A DNA stretch of 64,000 bases, taken from an uncultured Alphaproteobacteria bacterium. GTDB lineage: Bacteria > Pseudomonadota > Alphaproteobacteria > Caulobacterales > Parvularculaceae. Below the pieces are notes generated by a model. That model did not search any database and was not told the origin of the DNA. It saw only the letters and a program-made list of their open reading frames with translations. The DNA lies in contig CALAZI010000029.1 of the NCBI GenBank assembly GCA_937895955.1, positions 1 through 64,000 of the forward strand. The letters are read 5' to 3'. This document shows, piece after piece, positions 60,131-64,000 of this stretch. Both the position numbers and the translations under genes were made by a program. Position 1 is the stretch's first letter; every line of letters starts with the position of its first letter.

Positions 60131-61423
60131 GTGGACGGTTCGACGCCGATTGATGCCCCGCCGCCCGACGCGGCGGGGTTTCGCATGGCGCTTGACCGTC
60201 TTGGCGCGCCGCGCCGGCTTTTGCTCGCCGTTTCGGGCGGCGCCGATTCAATGGCGATGATGCGTCTCGCCGCGCCGCTCGGCGCGCGTTTCAAGATCAG
60301 CGTCGCAACGGTCGATCATCAATTGCGATCAGGCGCGCGCGCCGAAGCCGAGCTTGTCGCCGGCGAGGCGCGCCGGCTCGGCTTCAGCCATGCGATCCTC
60401 GACTGGGACGGCGTCAAACCGGCGAGCGGCGTGCAGGCGGCGGCGCGCCGCGCGCGCTACCGGCTGCTGATCGATCACGCCTGCGCGCTCGGCGCCGATG
60501 CGATCGTCACGGCGCACAATGCGGATGATCAGGCCGAAACGGTTTTCATGCGTCTTCAGCGCGGATCGGGGCCGCGCGGTCTCGCCGGCATGACCGAGCG
60601 CTCGTTCGTCGCGGCCGATGCGGGCGAGGCGCTTCCTCTTCTGCGCCCGCTGCTCGGCGTTCGGCGGCGCGCCTTGCGCAAATTGTTGACGGCTGAAAAC
60701 GCCGCCTTTGTCGACGACCCGAGCAATGAAGACGCCGCCTTTGAACGGGTGCGCGTTCGGCGAACGCTTGTGCGGCTGGAAGAGGAGGGCGCGCTCAGCG
60801 TTGCGGCGCTTTGCGAGACGGCGCGCGCCGCGCGCGAGGCGGCGGACCGGATCGAGGCGCAGGAGAATGAGCGCTTCGCAGCGCTCGGCGGGGCTCTCGA
60901 CGATAACGGGATTGCGCGCCTTAAGGCGGCGAAACTCTCTGTCGGTGACGCGCCGCTCATCGCCCGCCTCATTCAGGCGGTCGCCGGCGGCGATCATCAG
61001 CCCGATGCGGATCGCAGCGCCGCGGCGCTCATGGCGGCGCTGTCAGGGCGCAAGGCGACCCTTGGCGGAGCGATGCTCGCCCGGTCGGACGCCGATTTTT
61101 TCATCTTCCGCGAGCCGGCGGCCGTTCTCGGGCGGGCGGGCGTCGCGCCGCTCGGAATGGTTCGCCTTCAGCCGGGCGGGCGCGCATTGTGGGACGCCCG
61201 TTTCATTGTCTCAAATCCTACGAGCGAGGCGGTCGACGTGCGGCCTGCGGGCGCGGCGGGAGCCGGGGACTTTCCCGGCGAAGATCCGGACCGGATCGCC
61301 GGCGCCCCGGCGCTTTGGGGGCGGGGCGGGCTCCTCGGCCTCGCCGCCGAATTCGACGCCGCGAAGGCGCTCGCCGACGAACGGTTTTTCCGCCGGGTTA
61401 ACCGGTTTGCTGAAATTACATAA
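60131..61423 (+). CDS. tilS: tRNA(Ile)-lysidine synthase TilS
   Basis: Modifies cytidine 34 of tRNA-Ile(CAU) to lysidine, 430 aa. The PP-loop ATP motif is LLLAVSGGADSMAMMRLA (SGGADS near residue 35), followed by ATVDHQLRSGARAEAELV and TAHNADDQAETVFMRLQRGSGPRGLAGM. GTG start at 60131. It follows the usual alphaproteobacterial order cpoB-tilS-ftsH. Confidence 0.95.
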   Translation: MDGSTPIDAPPPDAAGFRMALDRLGAPRRLLLAVSGGADSMAMMRLAAPLGARFKISVATVDHQLRSGARAEAELVAGEARRLGFSHAILDWDGVKPASGVQAAARRARYRLLIDHACALGADAIVTAHNADDQAETVFMRLQRGSGPRGLAGMTERSFVAADAGEALPLLRPLLGVRRRALRKLLTAENAAFVDDPSNEDAAFERVRVRRTLVRLEEEGALSVAALCETARAAREAADRIEAQENERFAALGGALDDNGIARLKAAKLSVGDAPLIARLIQAVAGGDHQPDADRSAAALMAALSGRKATLGGAMLARSDADFFIFREPAAVLGRAGVAPLGMVRLQPGGRALWDARFIVSNPTSEAVDVRPAGAAGAGDFPGEDPDRIAGAPALWGRGGLLGLAAEFDAAKALADERFFRRVNRFAEIT

Positions 61424-61504
61424 AAGTGATGATCAACCGTGGCGCCGGGCTTCCTTAACACCTATCTGATAGGCTGCCCGCTTCCGCCGGAAAGGAATGA
61501 GTGA

Positions 61505-63427
61505 ATGAACGGACGCAATCTCCTCATCTGGGGCCTCGTCTTCGTGTTCTTCATCGTCGCACTGCAGCGCTTCGAAATCTCGCGTCCGGGACCGCAGCCG
61601 GAAGAACTCAACTATTCCGCATTCATCTCCCGCATCGACAGCGGCGAGATCAAATCGGCCTCGATCGACAAGGAAGTCGTCAAAGGCGTCCTCAGCGACG
61701 ACAGGCATTTCATCACCGCCATTCCGGAAGGGTCAGGCGTCGCCATCGCCGATCGCCTCAACGGGGCGGGCGTTCAGACCGAGATCAAGCCGGAAGAGCA
61801 ATTGCCGCTTCTGCTTTCGGTGCTGTTCAACATCCTGCCCTTTATCATTTTTCTCGCCTTCTTCTTTTTCGTCATCCGCCAGATGCAAGGGGCGGGCGGC
61901 AAGGCGATGGGCTTCGGCAAGAGCCGCGCGAAGCTGCTGACCGAACGTCAGGGCCGCGTCACGTTTGACGACGTCGCCGGCATCGACGAGGCGAAAGAAG
62001 AGCTTGAGGAAATCGTCGAGTATCTGAAAGACCCGATGAAGTTCCAGCGCCTCGGCGGCAAGATTCCGAAAGGCGCTCTGCTCGTCGGCCCGCCGGGCAC
62101 CGGCAAGACGCTGCTCGCGCGCGCCATCGCCGGCGAAGCGAACGTGCCGTTCTTCACGATTTCCGGGTCTGACTTTGTCGAGATGTTTGTCGGCGTCGGC
62201 GCAAGCCGCGTCAGAGACATGTTCGATCAGGCGAAGAAGAACGCGCCCTGCATCATCTTCATTGATGAAATCGACGCGGTCGGCCGTCATCGCGGCGCCG
62301 GCCTCGGCGGCGGCAATGACGAACGCGAACAGACCTTGAACCAGCTTCTCGTCGAAATGGACGGCTTTGAATCGAATGAGGGGATCATCCTCATCGCGGC
62401 GACGAACCGTCCGGACGTTCTCGATCCCGCGCTCCTGCGTCCCGGCCGTTTCGACCGCCAGGTCGTCGTGCCGAACCCCGATGTCGTCGGCCGTGAGAAA
62501 ATCCTTCAGGTGCACGCGAAGAAAGTGCCGCTTGCGCCCGACGTCAATCTCCGGACGATCGCGCGCGGCACGCCCGGCTTCTCGGGCGCCGATCTCGCCA
62601 ATATCGTCAATGAGGCCGCGCTCCTCGCGGCGCGTCGCGGCAAGCGCTTCGTCACGTCGAAGGAATTCGACGACGCGAAGGACAAGGTGCTTATGGGCGC
62701 CGAACGCCGCTCGATGGCGATGACGGAAGAGGAAAAGACGCTCACCGCCTATCATGAGGCCGGTCATGCGCTGGTCGGCATTTCCGTTCCCGGCAATGAT
62801 CCCGTCCATAAAGCGACGATCATTCCGCGCGGCCGCGCGCTCGGCATGGTTCAATATCTTCCCGAACGCGATCGTTACTCGATGTCGTTCGAGCAAATGA
62901 AGGCGCGCATCGCGATGGCGATGGGCGGGCGCGTCGCCGAAGAATTGAAATTCGGCAAGGAAAAAGTGACGTCCGGGGCGCAGCAGGACATCGAGCATGC
63001 GACGAAGATCGCGCGCGCGATGGTGACCCAATTCGGTCTTTCCGAAAAACTCGGGCCGATCGCCTATGCGGAAGACGAGGGCGAGGTGTTCCTCGGCCAG
63101 TCGATCGCCAGAACCAAGGCGATCTCAAGCGACACCGCCAAACTCATCGAAGAGGAAATTCGCCGCTTCGTCACCGACGGCTATGAACGCGCGCGTCAGG
63201 TGCTGACGGAACGCAACGCCGATTGGGAAAAACTCTCGCAAGCGCTGCTGGAATTCGAAACGCTCTCCGGCGAGGAGATCAACGCGCTGCTGCGCGGCGA
63301 ACAAATCGTCCGCAAGGAGCCGACCGATCTCGGCGATACGCCGCCGCCGTCATCCGTGCCGACAGCGGGCGAAACGGCGCGCTCGGGTCCTGAAAGCGGC
63401 CTCGAACCGAATCCGGCCGGCGCGTAA
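61505..63427 (+). CDS. ftsH: ATP-dependent zinc metalloprotease FtsH
   Basis: Inner-membrane AAA+ protease, 640 aa. Two N-terminal helices ([18 protein letters not shown] and [24 protein letters not shown]) flank a periplasmic domain; the AAA module has Walker A GPPGTGKT (195-202), the pore loop [12 protein letters not shown] and Walker [17 protein letters not shown]; the zinc site is His417-Glu-Ala-Gly-His421. The C-terminal 40 residues are Pro/Ser-rich. ATG at 61505 after GGAAAGGAATG. It degrades misfolded membrane proteins and regulators. Confidence 0.97.
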   Translation: MNGRNLLIWGLVFVFFIVALQRFEISRPGPQPEELNYSAFISRIDSGEIKSASIDKEVVKGVLSDDRHFITAIPEGSGVAIADRLNGAGVQTEIKPEEQLPLLLSVLFNILPFIIFLAFFFFVIRQMQGAGGKAMGFGKSRAKLLTERQGRVTFDDVAGIDEAKEELEEIVEYLKDPMKFQRLGGKIPKGALLVGPPGTGKTLLARAIAGEANVPFFTISGSDFVEMFVGVGASRVRDMFDQAKKNAPCIIFIDEIDAVGRHRGAGLGGGNDEREQTLNQLLVEMDGFESNEGIILIAATNRPDVLDPALLRPGRFDRQVVVPNPDVVGREKILQVHAKKVPLAPDVNLRTIARGTPGFSGADLANIVNEAALLAARRGKRFVTSKEFDDAKDKVLMGAERRSMAMTEEEKTLTAYHEAGHALVGISVPGNDPVHKATIIPRGRALGMVQYLPERDRYSMSFEQMKARIAMAMGGRVAEELKFGKEKVTSGAQQDIEHATKIARAMVTQFGLSEKLGPIAYAEDEGEVFLGQSIARTKAISSDTAKLIEEEIRRFVTDGYERARQVLTERNADWEKLSQALLEFETLSGEEINALLRGEQIVRKEPTDLGDTPPPSSVPTAGETARSGPESGLEPNPAGA

Positions 63428-63446
63428 CCGGTCATCTGTTTTCGGC

Positions 63447-64000
63447 TCAGGCTGCAAGGGCTCTGTCGACGGCCGCTTTGGCGAGCGAGAGTTCGTCTTC
63501 ATACTTCGCCGTCGCATCCAGATCGAATATCGGCGCCCCGTTGAAGGACGTCTTCGGGAGCGCCGCGATTTTTTGCGACACAAGCGTCCGGTTATGGTCG
63601 GGCTTTCGCGCCATCGCCGTGTCGATGTCGACATGCAGCCTGATCACCAATGTCGGCACATAGGCCGCCATACGCCGATACAGCGCGCGCTCTTCGGCTT
63701 TAATGCGCGCGACATCCGGACTTTTCGCGATGCCCGCTAGGATGGGGCCGTCGTGATATCCGGCGATTTCAGCTTGAGGATAGCGGTCGGTGACAATGAC
63801 GACGCCGTTGCGGCGCTTTTGCTGCAAGGCCTCAAACCGCCGAAATCTTTTTTTCGACCGATAGAGCGCGTAGCGCGCGACAAGACCGCTCGGTATTGTC
63901 GATTCCGAGTCGCGCAAGCGATCCGCAATCTTTTCAAGTCGCGATTTCAGCCAGGGGCCGACGAACGGCCACTGGCCGATCTTCTTGCCCTGAACGCTTG
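63447..64000 (-). CDS. P-loop nucleoside/thymidylate kinase-like protein, C-terminal part (runs off the right edge)
   Basis: The frame stays open to the window edge, so the N-terminus with the P-loop is missing; 184 codons are visible. The thymidylate-kinase-like elements are VVIVTDRYPQAEIAG (DRY motif), PTLVIRLHVDIDTAMARKPDHN and the C-terminal ALPKTSFNGAPIFDLDATAKYEDELSLAKAAV. This resembles the small kinases found with polysaccharide genes more than housekeeping Tmk. Convergent with ftsH, 19 nt apart. Function uncertain without the N-terminus. Confidence 0.65.
   Translation of the reverse strand, partial: SVQGKKIGQWPFVGPWLKSRLEKIADRLRDSESTIPSGLVARYALYRSKKRFRRFEALQQKRRNGVVIVTDRYPQAEIAGYHDGPILAGIAKSPDVARIKAEERALYRRMAAYVPTLVIRLHVDIDTAMARKPDHNRTLVSQKIAALPKTSFNGAPIFDLDATAKYEDELSLAKAAVDRALAA

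Noticed and set aside
1..64000. Search for CRISPR arrays, insertion sequences, integrases, phage genes, tRNA and rRNA genes
   Set aside because: No spaced direct repeats, transposase or integrase motifs, or tRNA T-loop sequences in a cloverleaf setting were found by reading; the boxA-like element at 46796 has no rRNA gene beside it.

Overview
This 64 kb window is a chromosomal stretch of a GC-rich alphaproteobacterium. Three things suggest the Caulobacterales/Parvularculales/Hyphomonadaceae side of the class: full CtrA-type boxes (TTAA-N7-TTAA), a Caulobacter-style cpa/tad pilus locus, and a TonB-receptor plus TPR-sulfotransferase neighbourhood. The ybgC-tolQRAB-pal-cpoB-tilS-ftsH block has the standard proteobacterial content. 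Genes are densely packed, often with 4-nt ATGA/GTGA overlaps. I see no insertion sequence, prophage, CRISPR array, tRNA or rRNA gene.

Layout. 1-2.4 kb: the 5' end of a TonB-dependent receptor, divergent from a TPR-sulfotransferase, with a CtrA-type box between them. 2.4-4.6 kb: peroxide defence, with ahpC-ahpD divergent from oxyR and a likely OxyR tetrad site between. 4.6-5.8 kb: an AI-2E/PerM-type permease. 5.9-9.85 kb: a four-gene pabB-pabA-pabC operon ending in a degenerate adenylate-forming (ANL) protein. 9.9-20.5 kb: the Flp/Tad pilus locus, containing an orphan pilus N-domain protein, a cNMP-domain regulator, the Flp pilin, and cpaA, B, C, D, E, F, tadB and tadC. 20.5-24.2 kb: a GFA-family enzyme, a lytic transglycosylase, a uracil-DNA glycosylase and a YhhN protein. 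24.4-30.9 kb: ETF-QO, a TPR lipoprotein, ispE, a WecA/MraY-like transferase and a polyprenyl diphosphate synthase; the last three all concern isoprenoid or polyprenyl-carrier metabolism. 31-36.7 kb: a short DEDDh exonuclease, an alpha/beta hydrolase, SapC, DsbD and a redoxin. 36.7-42.7 kb: pgi, a cyclophilin lipoprotein, hisS, a REP-like element, a dipeptidase and a small thioredoxin-like protein. 42.8-46.5 kb: a TetR-PlsC-MFS-epimerase operon. 47-50.4 kb: a crotonase-like protein, an LPG-synthase-like membrane protein, a universal stress protein behind a perfect FNR box, and ybgC. 50.4-54.9 kb: a block of four genes sitting between ybgC and tolQ, namely a CadC-like regulator, a secreted LamG-like protein, a secreted metallo-beta-lactamase-fold hydrolase and an acyltransferase. 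55-63.4 kb: tolQRAB-pal-cpoB-tilS-ftsH. The right edge holds part of a P-loop kinase.

The least explained parts are: the degenerate ANL protein translationally coupled to p-aminobenzoate synthesis; the ybgC/tolQ block with a membrane-bound one-component regulator facing two coupled secreted proteins; and the regulatory boxes (CtrA, OxyR, FNR) that tie separate loci to cell cycle, peroxide and oxygen. Functions are inferred from motifs read by eye; no database search was possible.
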